Assembly (NCBI RefSeq): GCF_009905375.1
Contig: NC_133650.1
Coordinates: 303,091,203-303,155,202, forward strand
Source: Apium graveolens
Lineage: Eukaryota; Streptophyta; Magnoliopsida; Apiales; Apiaceae
Length of the DNA stretch: 64,000 nt
Direction: 5' to 3'
The notes under the pieces are model-generated. The model made no database searches and had not been told where the DNA came from. It saw nothing but the letters and a program-made list of their open reading frames with translations. Shown piece by piece: positions 1 through 11,799 of this stretch (position 1 is its first letter; every line of letters starts with the position of its first letter). Made by a program: the position numbers and the translations under genes.

Positions 1-1050
1 AGAAACTTGTTATATTTGAAATCGAAAATATATTCGTCCAACTTCAGTAATCTCGTGTTAACGTGTCGGTACAATGTTATTATATTCATGGCAGTGACGT
101 GTAGCTAATAATATAGGTATGTCAAATGAGATATATGTATTATAGAATATATAATAGTGTTGGTGTTGATATAGGGCATACATAGATTATTTTCTAGTAT
201 AGAAATTAATATAACATTATTTTAATCATTGTCGACTTTTATTTGTGAATGATTTCAACATTTTTCCATATACTAATTCAATAATAATTATTATTTATTT
301 TCAATCCCGAGTTTTTATCTGATCCGATAGGTTAGAGACTACATTGAAATCAACTGATTTCATAGCTTCTGCCGACAAGCACACTGCTTGAAAGTTTAGG
401 TGACCTACAGATTTTGTGACGACTCATATCAAATTTTATGTATATTAAGTACATAAATAATCCATCTTTGTTCAAGTTAGTAAATTTGATTCATATTAGT
501 TATTAAATTGATCTTATAATATCAAACACATTTTATTGATATAAAATATATTGTGTTATCGATCATCTGTCTTCGTTAGACTCGTAATTTAAATCGACTA
601 AATTTACGTAGTGAACCGATTCACATATCCAAATGACAAGTATTTTTTTAAAAAAATGGGTCAAATTTTGAATTCAAATTAAGCTGGAATATGCCAAGTA
701 TTTTTTTTAAAAGGTCAAATTATGATTTTGAATTCAACTGAAATACACTGACTCTTTATAGTCGTGACCTATGTGTGTATGCATGTGTGTGTGATTCTCT
801 TTTCAGTAATTTTTAAAAAAAATATAGGAATTTTGTATATTTTAATATATATAAAAAGGTTTAAAAAATATTTTTAAACATAAAAACTATTAATAAGTAA
901 GGTAATTAATTTTAATGTATTATGTGTGAACTTATATTTAAATTGAATTTATTAAAATTAACATCACAAATAATCCAATATTTATGTTTAATGTTGAATG
1001 AATTGACTCAGTATTACATGACACTCACCTATTATATTTATGGTGAAAAA
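1..1050. other. AT-rich spacer, no gene recognised
   Basis: This stretch is strongly AT-rich with many short A/T runs and no reading frame of useful length on either strand. I see no LTR ends, no terminal inverted repeats and no RNA gene in it. Confidence 0.6.
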
Positions 1051-1054
1051 CATA

Positions 1055-1190
1055 AGTGATAATTTGGTGTAATGGTTTAAAGAAATATTGGAAAATGAGC
1101 ATACTTAGGTTCGACTCCAATTAACAACATTATTTTAAAAGATAATAAACACATGGGCAAATCTGTCATTTCAAGAGAATAAATGGTTCA
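1055..1190 (+). mobile_element. tRNA-derived SINE head (candidate)
   Basis: Two internal RNA polymerase III promoter boxes are present at tRNA-like spacing. TGGTGTAATGG at 1065-1075 fits the A-box consensus TRGYNNARNNG exactly, and GGTTCGACTCC at 1108-1118 fits the B-box consensus GGTTCGANTCC exactly. The boxes start 43 bp apart, as in a tRNA gene. The surrounding sequence does not fold into a convincing cloverleaf, so a tRNA-derived SINE or a decayed tRNA is more likely than a working tRNA. The element's 3' end is not clear; 1190 is only a guess. Confidence 0.45.
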
Positions 1191-1212
1191 CTAGTATTAT
1201 AGTCATATTGGG

Positions 1213-1424
1213 CTATTATATATAGAGAAGAAATAAGATTTAAGAATTAGGGTTTACACTTTACGTTTTCACTCTTCATAGATATAGCCGCCCCAACCCA
1301 ACCCCTCAACTCTCGCTCGCCCCAACGCAGCCCCCAAACTCGTGTTCATCTGATGTCTCAAAATTCATTTACTCTATAATACATACCGATAATGGATGAA
1401 GAACACCCAGATGCAAATATTCCG
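1213..1424 (+). promoter_or_regulatory. Promoter plus first-exon-like remnant
   Basis: A TATA-like run (ATTATATATAGAG) at about 1213-1226 is followed by a telo-box-like AATTAGGGTTT (1245-1254), a motif common near start sites of plant growth genes. A C-rich leader then runs to an ATG at 1392. The frame from 1392 reads MDEEHPDANIP and ends exactly at a donor-like CCG/GTAATTT (1425). No matching intact second exon was found, so this may be a dead or truncated gene start. I do not recognise the protein. Confidence 0.3.
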
Positions 1425-1639
1425 GTAATTTATTTTTGTTCATAACTATATTCGATTGGTATTATATTTTGTTAGACTTTATCACTATAAATCCAATCAT
1501 TGTGTTAGATTATGGTTTATTTTACTTCTTCATTTAATGATTATATTTGTTAATTGAATGGATTGATTAACCGTATATTTTATTAAGTTTTGATTTCTTA
1601 CTTTTTATAATTTATAATGTTCTCCAAGTATATGAATCA

Positions 1640-1815
1640 CTATGCGAGGAAGAGACAAATTTGGAGGAGAATTAAAATAAAAATACGGTGTCAATTACAG
1701 AGGGTTTCGTCCAACCAGAGAAGCAGTTAGAGGTTACTAAACGAAAGTGGTCGTAGGCCCCGGATACTTTTGATCTTATCAAGGGGTATATGGCGAGGGA
1801 GATAAAAATATTATC
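1640..1815 (+). pseudogene. Possible coding remnant, unknown family
   Basis: The plus-strand frame through about 1645-1800 is unusually protein-like for this spacer. It reads EEETNLEEN, stop, then NKNTVSITEGFVQPEKQLEV and onward, with a second in-frame stop near 1755, before continuing APDTFDLIKGYMARE. It lies about 220 bp after the exon-like start at 1392 and could be the broken second exon of the same gene. I cannot assign a family. The composition could also be chance. Confidence 0.25.
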
Positions 1816-2069
1816 AGTATATGACAATTCTATATATATATATTACTTTTAGGGGTGTTTGGATGGGGGTTTAAAATTTGGTAAATGGGAACGGTCTCTC
1901 GATTTCTTAACATGATATTTCAATTGGCTTTTGGACGGAGAAGAATGAGAACATATTAACTTTTATCTGGGTAAATAAAATCAACTCTGGGTATTATTTA
2001 TTTTTCCTAAACCTCTACGTCGGATTTCAAAAATAATTCATAACCTACTTTTCATTGGTCTTTCAATAA

Positions 2070-2240
2070 GTTTTCCTCACTCGATCACTCTCTTTCACTT
2101 CCACTCACACTATATCCATTCTAATTGATTCCCCCTATCTCACATCCCCTCTCGTTCTCTCTGTTCCCGTTTCTTCTTATCTTTTTAAATTCGATCTCTC
2201 TCTCTCTCACACACACACATATATGCCTCAATACTCACAT
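2070..2240 (+). repeat. Pyrimidine-rich tract with (CT)n/(CA)n microsatellite
   Basis: The plus strand is almost pure pyrimidine from about 2080 to 2220, ending in a short CT repeat followed by a CA repeat near 2192-2220. Such tracts are common in plant 5' leaders (Y patches), and TTTTAAAGGTAATT just after it resembles a leader-intron donor. No downstream coding exon was found. The short reading frame here is low-complexity and not a gene. Confidence 0.5.
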
Positions 2241-3056
2241 TAATTTTAAAGGTAATTCTCTATACAAAATTCTCTTCATTTGTATAAGTTATATGTATAT
2301 ATTTGTTTAATTTTGTTTATTGTATTTATGTGAGTGTTTCCATTTTTCAAAATGTGGCAACTCAAGTGTTTAATTGAATGTCTAACCGAGTACAATGTAG
2401 CTAATTTGAACAAGTTACACTGAACCGAATACTTTATTGATATTTTAATTTGACTTAAATCATTTCAAACGTGTTTCCGTTGCTTAGATTATGAATTTAG
2501 TGGGTAGGTCGAGTTGATGCACCTTCATGAATGTATTTGACATATTACGAAAAAGTGCAATCATTTAAGTTTGTAACATTGGACATGATAATCATTATAT
2601 ATCATGAAACCAAATCCAATTAAGTATATTAGCGTCTTACTTAACTAAATGTAATTAACTCTAACCTCTCGAAGATGGATTGTTTTAGTAATAAATCATA
2701 TTACGACGATTGTACTATATAATATATAGAACACTTGTGCCTTTGCAATTGTGAGTTGATTATTGACAGGATTGCTCTCTCTTCCTTCAACTTTCCAGCC
2801 ACCAACTTTCTCATTCCCTTTTAATGCTACTGTAGTTGTTTTTAATGTTGATAGAGCATAACTACTTATTGAAGGACATATTCTTTTTCTACGTAGTAGA
2901 CATGAGAACTAAAATGATAAAATTTATAGGATGGTTGTGTGTTCTTTTATACCGGTTATAAATGACTTTGTTCATGTTAAAAGTAGAAAATAAAGAGTCT
3001 TAAAACTTTTTGATTCTTTGTTCAACACTGGACTTACTTGAGGGAAAATAACGGGG
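2241..3056. other. Spacer, no gene recognised
   Basis: AT-rich spacer. Around 2766-2830 a GACAG junction followed by a less AT-rich stretch looks mildly exon-like, but the frame closes within about 20 codons and I see no partner exon. Confidence 0.5.
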
Positions 3057-4208
3057 AACATTATGTATATTTAAGCCACTCATAGGCTGTTCTTGATTGT
3101 CTGATGAGCATAAGCGAGTGGGCCCGCCTTATTGATCATGGTCCCAAGGTATACCATCAAAATCATTAGCAAGTATTTATAGTTTTCCCTCTATTGATTT
3201 TGAATTATTGCACTAGTCAAATGCTGAAAGGAAACGACACAAACGCATGTCAGTTACGGTGAATATAGCTTACTTTTTGGTTCCAATAACGAGGAATAAG
3301 GTTTGTCCAGTGGGGCTGCGACAATAATTAGGATTATGGAACAAGTTCACATAGAGGTCTACCTGGAGTCTCTACTTTAGAGTAGTAGGTAGCCGACTAG
3401 AAGAATTTGTTGGGTTTTTTATTGTTTCTTTTATGTACACTTGCTAATGTTAGGAAGTCTTGCAGTTTTTTTATTATCATCTTGCCGAAAAACTTCAATG
3501 TCATTAGAGTTTCATAAGGTGTAGACTTTTTTTAGAACTTGGTAAGTGTTTTACGTCAAACTGTAGTTTGCATCAAGGGTTTATAAATAGTTTAAAAGAA
3601 TTTTAGAGTTGGATTCATAAACTCTTTTGAATTATAAACTTTTAGAGTTTAAAATTCTTTTAAACTATTCATAAACTCTTGATGCAAATTACATTTTGAT
3701 ATAAGACGCTTACAAAGTTCCAAAAACAAAAGTCTGCACTTTGTGAAACACTAACGACATTGGTATTTTCTGGAAAGAAGATTACAAAAAAAATTACATC
3801 ACTTTCTAAATTTATACATCTGCTAGTTTACACAAAAGAAATAATAGAACCCAATGAAAATTTCTAGCCAGCTATTTACTACTCTGAAGCAGAAACTCCA
3901 GATGGACTTCCATTTGAACTTGTTCCATTATCCCATTATATTATCCATCCACCACTGAACAAACCTTCCTCCTTGATACTAGAACCAAAAGCGAGTAGTC
4001 TTTACCGTAACTAACATGCGTCTGTGTCGCTTCCTTCCAGTATTTGACTAATGCAATAATTCAAAATCAATTTAAGCAAAACTAAAAATAGTTGCTAATG
4101 ATTTCGATGGCATACACTTGGGACCTTGGTCAACAAGGAGGGCCCAATCGCTTCTCCTCTTCAGACAATCAAGAACAGTCTGTGAGTGGCTTGAATACGC
4201 ATAACGAT
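3057..4208. repeat. Large imperfect palindrome, arms about 0.55 kb
   Basis: The left arm (about 3057-3609) and the reverse complement of the right arm (about 3641-4208) align along their whole length with many substitutions and small indels, around a short loop near 3610-3640. Matching landmarks are TTGCATCAAG (about 3568) against its complement near 3680, and GTTCTTGATTGTCTGA (about 3089) against its complement near 4165. The right arm is cut exactly where the outer LTR starts (4209). Both arms contain related coding-like sequence; on the minus strand of the right arm it includes VLDCLKRRSDWALLVDQGPK. No transposase and no clean terminal repeats are visible, so it could be a foldback or Pack-type element, or an inverted duplication of a gene fragment. 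Confidence 0.75.
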
Positions 4209-4464
4209 TGTAACACCCCCAAATCCGGGGTCGGGGATCCGGGTTGTCACGAGTTCCATTTCCCTTAATAACACCCAATCTTAATACACAATCAACTACT
4301 CTGTACTGTGACCCCACAATAAACACACACACCACAAGTTATAGTCTCAGAGATGAATATCCAAAAATAATCACAAGTCATTTTATTCCACAATTATATG
4401 TCAATACACCTTAAAAAGGTTTCTGAATAAATTTACATTTCTTTGCCATTATTACAATTCATAA

Positions 4465-4605
4465 TTATACATAAGTTTGGTACATCATAAGTTGAAAACC
4501 TAGCCTATTGGTAGTTCCTACCTCAGCTACAGCGACATCAATGCCTATAGGAAACTGCGGAACGTTTCCTAATTGCTTGCGAATCGGGAGCTTGGTCCTG
4601 TTCAT
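4465..4605 (-). CDS. Short LTR reading frame, outer-subfamily version (46 aa)
   Basis: An ATG-initiated 46-codon frame in the 3' part of the LTR, starting MNRTKLPIRKQLGNVPQFPI. The inner element's LTRs have a counterpart at the same place (MARLQQTQRKRVGSVPRLPV). The two share the pattern M-R-x6-RK-x2-G-x-VP-x2-P followed by a VA/AEV stretch, although the DNA here is much more diverged than the sequence just upstream. The product is basic at its N-terminus with no recognisable domain. Whether it is translated is unknown; it may be a relic of a host exon carried in the LTR. Confidence 0.35.
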   Translation of the reverse strand: MNRTKLPIRKQLGNVPQFPIGIDVAVAEVGTTNRLGFQLMMYQTYV

Positions 4606-5959
4606 CTTTTCTATCTGTTGTTGTGTGATGAAAGAAGAAAGCAAGGGTGAGCAGCAAGCCCACCAAAATAATATGTATAATGATTAACAATATATGAGCC
4701 TTCTCATAGTACTCATGAAAGTCTTGGTCAAAAGAAATGAACCAAGTTTGATATCTTAATGCGATGAAGTCGTAAAATATTCAGTATATATATATACATA
4801 TATACTTTTCAAAATATTGGAAGTCCTCTTCCATGCATAATACACACAGAGTTCCAGTGTATAACTGTATAAAAATATCGTTGCAAGGTGATCTCATATA
4901 TCTAACCTTGTCTCAACGTTTTTCTGAAAATCTTTGTCATGCATAAGATAATCATTAACTAGATATAAGTTTAAAAGATGAAGTTACAAGATACTCCAAT
5001 ATACTTATATCTTTTCCGAATACTACTTGAACTACCACCGTTCAAGTTATAATTAGTTTCAAAAGTTCATCACACTGATGAGACTACAAGATAAGACTTG
5101 AATAGATTCAATCTTTGAAATATTTTGAAGGAAATGAAGTTATGATATACTTCATTAAGTCCCGATATATATATACACCTATATATATACATACGTTTCC
5201 TGAAAACCTCTGTCATGTAAAGTATGAACAGAATTGCAATATCCAATAAATTTGGAAAGGAAAGAATTTTGGCATAAACCTGATATCTTGCTGATCAGGC
5301 AAAGATACCAATAAGTAACCTTTTCTACTAGTAGATGGACGAATTCCCCACTGGTCATCACCCTGGTCGCAATAGGACCTTATGCTGGACTGCCACTCAG
5401 CCACTTATGCATTTGATGGACTCCCACTGAGCCACTTACACTATCATGGACGCCCACTGAGCCCATGTTGCTTATGCCGACTCAATAGATGGACTTACTT
5501 CCCGAACGTTGGGTAAGTAATCAATTCATTTACCAAAACTGCAACCTTGTTGCGAATATAAAATACACCATAGAGCCGGATCCCTCAGGTTTTGAGCGAG
5601 TATTTAAATCCCCTTTTTAAAAGGAAGATCTTAAATATAAAAAAAATGAGTTTTGGGATCCGCTCTAACTTTTAAAAATCATTTTGAAGACTCGAAAACA
5701 CTTTAAAGAGTGTTTGGAGTAATGCTGATTTAATGAAGTAAATCAGTCCCAATATATTTAGAAAATGTCTGAATATTATTATTTAAATAATATTCTCATA
5801 AAGATAATCCTTTATACAAATAATTGAGGTAGAAGTTGTAAAACTTATACTTGAAATGAGTATTAAATAACCAAAGATATACTTATACGAAAGTACTATC
5901 TTTCTTTGAATAATCAAGATAAGTTTGATTATCGACACCTTATTCTTTAATAAAATAAA

Positions 5960-6245
5960 GAATATATCTCAGCAAATAATCGGAGTCATAGATCCTCAAA
6001 TGAATATTCAAATAATATTCGATAAATAATAAAAGGAGTCATAAGTCCTCGAATGAATATTCAAAATAATATTCATTTAATAAAATAAAGAAGTCATAAG
6101 CCCTCGAATGAATATTCAAATAATATTCAATAAATAAGAAAAGGAGTCATAAGTCCTCGAATGAATATTCAAATAATATTCAAATAATAAAATAAACTGA
6201 GTCATAAGCCCTCGAATGAATACTCGAATTAATATTCAATTAAGT
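5960..6245 (-). repeat. LTR subrepeat array, 58-60-bp units
   Basis: Several degenerate units, each with a GAATATT...AATATTC palindrome followed by CATTCGAGG and a TATGACTC tail when read on the minus strand. Counterparts lie in the other three long LTRs. Confidence 0.85.
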
Positions 6246-7839
6246 AAAATAAAGGTATCGAATAAACCTTATTCGATCAATAGTTTTAAAAACTATATCC
6301 ATATATATATATAAATAAATATATATATATATATAATATACTCGGGAACATCGACTCCCGGTTTAGAAATATGTTCACCTTTTATCCCCTATACTAAGGG
6401 TATACGCAACTACTTGCTTATTTCTAGCATAGGTATTATGCAACTATAAGCATTGAAATCAACAGATAGATAACCAGATTACGAAACAGACATGCATATA
6501 TACCATATCAGCATGCTCCAATATATCGCAAAATTTGCTAATAACAATCATGCACTATCACAAGATAATGCATATACATATATTTACATCACAACAACAT
6601 TATATCGGGTAGAAAACTTGCCTGAGCGACTGGGGGTGATAAAAGGCTCGGGACGAGTCTGGTAACCTATAAACAACAAGTAAGTTGGAATTAAACCAAA
6701 GTCACTTGTAAATCTATACTCTAACTACCTTAGACTCTAACGCTCGCTTTGCGCTTACTGATTCTCTTAAGTCACTCGAGTACCCTCGGCTCCACCATTT
6801 TTTATAATTTAACCATTACAAGTTTTAAGGCGATTCCTTCGCGAGTGTCTTACCAACTGCTTAACACTCTTACCATAATTGTATCATATACTAATTAACC
6901 CTTTTTGGTCTTTAACCTATGTTTCAAAGTAAGGCGAGGGGAAAAGTTTCGTTCGCGAAACGTCGTTACTTAAAACGGCCGTTTCTCCTAAACCGTACAT
7001 CGGAATCAAACGAACTACATATCAAAACGAAGCTCGTAACATGAACTATCTAAACATGGCAATGGTCAAAATCTAGCAGGGAGTTCTCGGGTCCAAATGT
7101 TATGAACAAAAGCAGTCTAAAGTAAATCGGACATTACGACGGCTATGTTTATACGATTACCAATGTTTAAACTACTCCAATTAACCACCAACCAACTCAT
7201 AACCATCAATACAACAAAACTTCACCTAAACCATACCACATCAGTCCATAATCTCCAAGGTTTTCAACTCAAACAACCACAATCAAGACCTATGAACTAT
7301 AATCAAGCTTCAATTACCAAAACACTTCCAAATCAAACCAAACTACTAATAATTACAATCCATGCTTCTCATTTCACAAAACCAACCATTAAACTTACTA
7401 ACAAATAAAGTAAAGGCTAGGGTTTGAATTTTATACCTTCCTTGGGAGGTTTTAAGTTGCTAGGAAGCCTTAGGGAGCCTCCTACAAGCTAGATCTTTCC
7501 AAAGAAATCAAGAACACAAAGTTAGGCTTTGAAGTTTCTAAAAGTCCGATTTAAAGAACTGTAAAAATGAGGGTCTTACCATGATTATTTGGACGAGACT
7601 TGTGAACAAGAGTTGTAGGTCATCTCAATACCTTTCCAATGAGCTATAGAACACAATATTTGAGTGAGAAATGAAGGAGATACAGCAGTTTTAGTGTGCT
7701 GATTCTGTTTTGGCCGAGAGCAATGGAAATGGGGGAGGAAATGCTTTTGCTTTCTTGTGTTGGTGGAATAATGTGGTGGATAATGATGGGTTGTCTTGAT
7801 ATTTTGCTAGGTTAATAATAAACAAAGGAGTTAGTGGAA

Positions 7840-7917
7840 GATGATCTCACCATTTTCCATGTGTTGGTGATTTGTGGTGAGATGAGATCATCCCTAGTTA
7901 ACTATATAATTAACTAG
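7840..7917. repeat. Hairpin pair in outer LTR
   Basis: GATGATCTCACCA and its near-complement TGGTGAGATGAGATCATC flank a loop of about 22 bp (7840-7892). Immediately after it comes a near-perfect palindrome centred on TATATA (CTAGTTAAC...TTAACTAG, about 7894-7917). The same pair occurs in the other outer LTR near 31791-31869. The inner element's LTRs lack it. Confidence 0.75.
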
Positions 7918-8394
7918 CCATTCCTTCCTAACTATCACTTGGTTTCTTGTTTGATCAACCATCCACTTGCCTTGCCACTTGCAAAGGTATTTACAAGAGT
8001 CGTTATTCATTTCTTTGTCCGGTTATCACTCAATCTCGTTGATTGTTTGGTTAAATACCTTAATGATTTTATTGATAAAATCTTCTTGGTATTTTTAATA
8101 CCTAAATTAATTCTCCTTTATAATCCTTGAATTTAAAATCCTTCATCTTAATATTAATTCCTTAAATCCCTTAATGTCTGGTGGAAATCTCGGGGAAAAA
8201 TAAAAGTGCTCATTTTCAAAATCCGACAGCTTTTACATACACTTATTTTCTTTATGGAATACTAATACGATCTTAGAATTTCCATAACAGTACTCCTATA
8301 TATCGTGGTCTGATAATTTTTCTTAATCAGCATTGTCAGCAAAAGTTACTATTCATCCGGGTTTCAAAAATCTCCAAAAATTGGGGTTATTACA

Positions 8395-8412
8395 GTCTCC
8401 CCTCCTTAAAAG
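8395..8412 (-). other. Polypurine tract of outer element
   Basis: On the minus strand CCTTTTAAGGAGGGGAGAC lies directly against the 3' LTR start. The same tract sits at 21661-21679 in the inner copy. It primes plus-strand DNA synthesis in this element class. Confidence 0.88.
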
Positions 8413-8429
8413 GATTCTGTCCCGGAATC

Positions 8430-9150
8430 AGAAAGAAAACAATTGGGGATGCTTTTCTAGCATTGTGTCTTCTAACTCTCTAGTCAATTTTCCACATTAT
8501 GGTTCTACCACCAAACTCTTACTAGTTTGATAACCCTTCTCCTAAGCACTTGTCCCTTTTCGATCTATAACCCTTCCTGGTTGCTCCATATAGGTTACGT
8601 CTGGTTGCATGTCTATGCGCTCATATGCCCCTATTTGTCTGGCATCCGAATTATACATCCTTAACATTGATACGTGAAACACGTTATGACTTGCTACATG
8701 TTCTGGGGTAGGGCTAGCTCATATGCTAACTTCCCAATACTTTTTTAATATATCCAAGGGTCCGACAAATTGTGGACTTAGCTTTCATTTCTTTTCGAAT
8801 CTCAATAACCCCTTCCAAGGGAATACCTACAACAACACTAGGTCCCCTACTTCCCATTCCTTGTCCTTTCGTGCCAAATCAACATACTTCTTATGTCCAT
8901 CTTGGGCTACTATCAGCCGTCCTCTGATTAGATCTATTATATCCTTGGTCCTTTGGACTACTGCGGGTCCGAGCATCTTGCGCTCTACAACTTCATCCTA
9001 ACATAAGGGAGATCGACATTGTCTTCCCTCAAGGATCTCATAAGGCGATACCTCGATACTGACATACGATCGATTGTCGTGATATAACTTAATCCGCGTT
9101 AAGTGATCATTCCAAATTCTTTCAAGTCTATTGCACAAACTCTCATTATA
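8430..9150 (-). pseudogene. Integrase C-terminal remnant (outer element)
   Basis: The minus strand is the counterpart of the inner element's integrase 3' end at 20930-21660, with many stops and frameshifts in both. This places the end of pol next to the polypurine tract, as expected for a gypsy element. No continuous frame survives. Confidence 0.65.
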
Positions 9151-11794
9151 GCTTTTAGCATTAGAGCTTTTGCTTCTTAATACCCATTCTTTTCCAGTTC
9201 GTAATCGCTACTACCTTCCGTTCCTAATATTATACTGGTTATACTTTTGCTCGTTAGCGTTCTATAACCTTTTAATAACCACGTCAACCTTAGTATCACG
9301 AATGTGTTTCCATTCCGAATACTACCACAACTTTATTACTCCTTTTTCAGCTGTTTCTATTTCCCAAAGTTTGATCAATCATATAGAAGTAAAGGAATTT
9401 GTTGAGAGATCACTATGATCATGAACACTTGTTCTATTGCATAGTTAGTACAGAAGGTGGCCAGCCTTTAGTACTTGACAAGCAATTAAACAATAGATGG
9501 TATCCTACTAGGCTTCTATCACACAGATAGATAGTCATTCGGCAATACCTCCCCTTCTGGAAGGGTTGTTCTTCTCAGCTTACATGAAATGAAAAGAAGA
9601 GAAAAGAACAAACTGAAGAGAATTGTATATTCGTAAAAAAAAAATTATTGCCATAAAATATCTGGCTTGGAATCTACCTGTGAACTATAGAGGTTTGTCA
9701 TAGGAGAACAAAACATATATGTATTTATATCAACATCAAGTATTATAGCATCGTATCTCACATGCCTAAATATTTTTGCTATTCCATCCATCATTCTATG
9801 GACCCATGCTCTTCCTTGAGCTTATACACAATCACCTTTGAAACTCCCTCGATATCAAAAATCGAATCTGGGATCTCATTCTAGACATCATCGTTACTAG
9901 AATTCTATGCTTGCACCGTAACCTTCCTCGTATAATAATACGACTCTCTATTGATAAGAAAGAATAAATATTCAATAGGTAGATACTCTACTTAATTAGT
10001 CTATCAATGATAACTTATGCACTACCACGACCCGATTAGTGGTACTCAATCTCAACATCCATTCCAATACAACTCTCACGGTTGTAATTAGCTCATTACT
10101 CGCAGAATCATTGCTGCATTACTATGGTCCACCACTGACCTACTATCGTCATTCACTTTCCATGAAATCTTAATATCTAACCATACAGAGTCCATACATG
10201 TCGTACAGAATACTTCTAAGGAGTTAACATAATCACCAATCATAAATCATGAAGAACACTCCAAACTCTGACATACTTTCATGACATGAAGTAGATAAAA
10301 TTGCAGAAGAGTTTCAGTCAAAGCAACGATAGTAGGTTAATACCATTCTTAATCATATGCCTTAAATAGAAGACTTAACTCAAGGGTTCGTCTAGTCCTT
10401 TTTGAAACATGGTCCTGGCTTATCTCAAGATAGTATCTTCTGAGATAGATAGCCCGCTCATGGCGATTACACGAATTAAACCTTTACCAACTACTATTAC
10501 GGTTGGGTATTGCACAGTCATCAGAAGGAATGTTAATCTTCCAAACCATAATACAACCTTCATAGCTTTAACCATCATCACTGTATTCCTTTGGCACAAG
10601 CGCCTATAATTATCCTCTTACCTTTAAAGTGTCGGCCACCTCTTTGGCCTTTCCTGATAGTAAAATTTCCTTACAGTCAATGTCATTTTAACCACCTCCA
10701 AATAAATTTTCTACCTCATTTCAATCACAGCTTATATGAAGATGCTTTTCTTAAGTCCTGGTGAGAAGAAAAAAAATCATCATTTTTTTCCATAAGTCAT
10801 TGCCTTAGTCTTTAGATGTGAACATTGCCACGACTGACTCTCGATCATACTTAGGACGTCTCTTATCTTGGGTCCTTCTTGTTTTAACCAATCTCGACCC
10901 TTACTGGTTCGATCCATACTTTCTCGTGGTTTAACACGTGCCTCACTTGGCATCAATATAATTACGTCATATTTCCTTTATTAACATTTCTATTCTTGAG
11001 AATTTTGAATATTACCTTTTTCCTTGTAAAACCTCTAAGGTTATCCTTAAATCGTTCCTCCTGTATTCCCTAGATACCGGGCATATCAAAATACCATGTA
11101 TTAATACCAGAATCATTATCTATATACTTCTGAAAAATTTCTCCACTGATTCTTAAAGGTTATTATTACCCTAATCCTTTCCAAATCATACTGTCAAAAC
11201 TCATACTGTCCCTATTAAGGGTGAAATGCCAACCTTTATGCATTCCCCTAGGATTCATTTTAAGTTACCGATGTTCTATATTTAATTCCACCTTTAAAAG
11301 GTACCTGCATCCTTCCATGGATAAATCAAGTCATATATCCCTGATAAGGGTGTCTTATTCAATCATTCCCACCTCGATAGTATATGCCTAATTTCACAAT
11401 AACATTTGTATTCAAAATGAGGTCAATCAATATAGCCTCCAAAAGATAACAACGGTTATCCGCTTGTCTTGCCTAATTTGGTAACGATAACAAGGATGTT
11501 CTGGAAGATATTGGTCGTGTTCAACGTGAACTTCTTCTTAATAATTCCTTATTTACTTTTGTTGTTTATCTCAACAGTCATCTCAATGTTGGGATATCTC
11601 TCATACCTGGCATCTCCCTTTCTGGGTATCGAGCCACCGGTCTTACATTTCACATTCTTGAAGGTCACTTCCTTCATCCAGTTTTCCTACCTTCTTACTT
11701 TCTTGTCTCCTTAGTCTATCCGCGTCTTATTATTTATCCTTCGAACTATCTCAAGGTTTCCTTGAATCCTCCCAACTTACTAGGGATAAAATAT
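9151..11794 (-). pseudogene. Outer element internal region, 3' half, unassigned
   Basis: Reverse complement of inner-element sequence from about 18270 to 20930, with few differences by eye (for example about 9300-9420 against 20640-20780). No frame longer than about 80 codons survives and I cannot match conserved pol motifs here. The short frames present in both copies exist because the copies are similar, not because they are genes. Confidence 0.55.
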
Positions 11795-11799
11795 ATGTA
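11795..11799. repeat. Target-site duplication, left copy (ATGTA)
   Basis: ATGTA immediately before the inner 5' LTR; the identical ATGTA follows the 3' LTR at 25994-25998. The empty site can be read in the inner element's own internal region near 18266-18277 (GATACATATATT). Confidence 0.95.

Larger units (their letters stand above)
4209..8394 (-). repeat. 3' LTR of outer element (4.19 kb)
   Basis: Begins TGTAACACCCCC and ends GGGGTTATTACA on the plus strand, the complement of a TGTAATAACCCC...GGGGGTGTTACA LTR. It contains the 58-60-bp repeat array (about 5960-6245), the triplicated 30-bp block around 5380-5465, two strong hairpins (7840-7917) and a short reading frame (4465-4605). Confidence 0.93.

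Noticed and set aside
5213..5404. Overlapping 60-63-codon frames in outer LTRs (also 29169-29360)
   Set aside because: They overlap the triplicated 30-bp block and each other in different frames. No protein similarity seen.
7145..7408. 87-codon Thr/Asn-rich frame, repeated at 31096-31359
   Set aside because: Low-complexity, antisense to the LTR, and present twice only because of LTR duplication.
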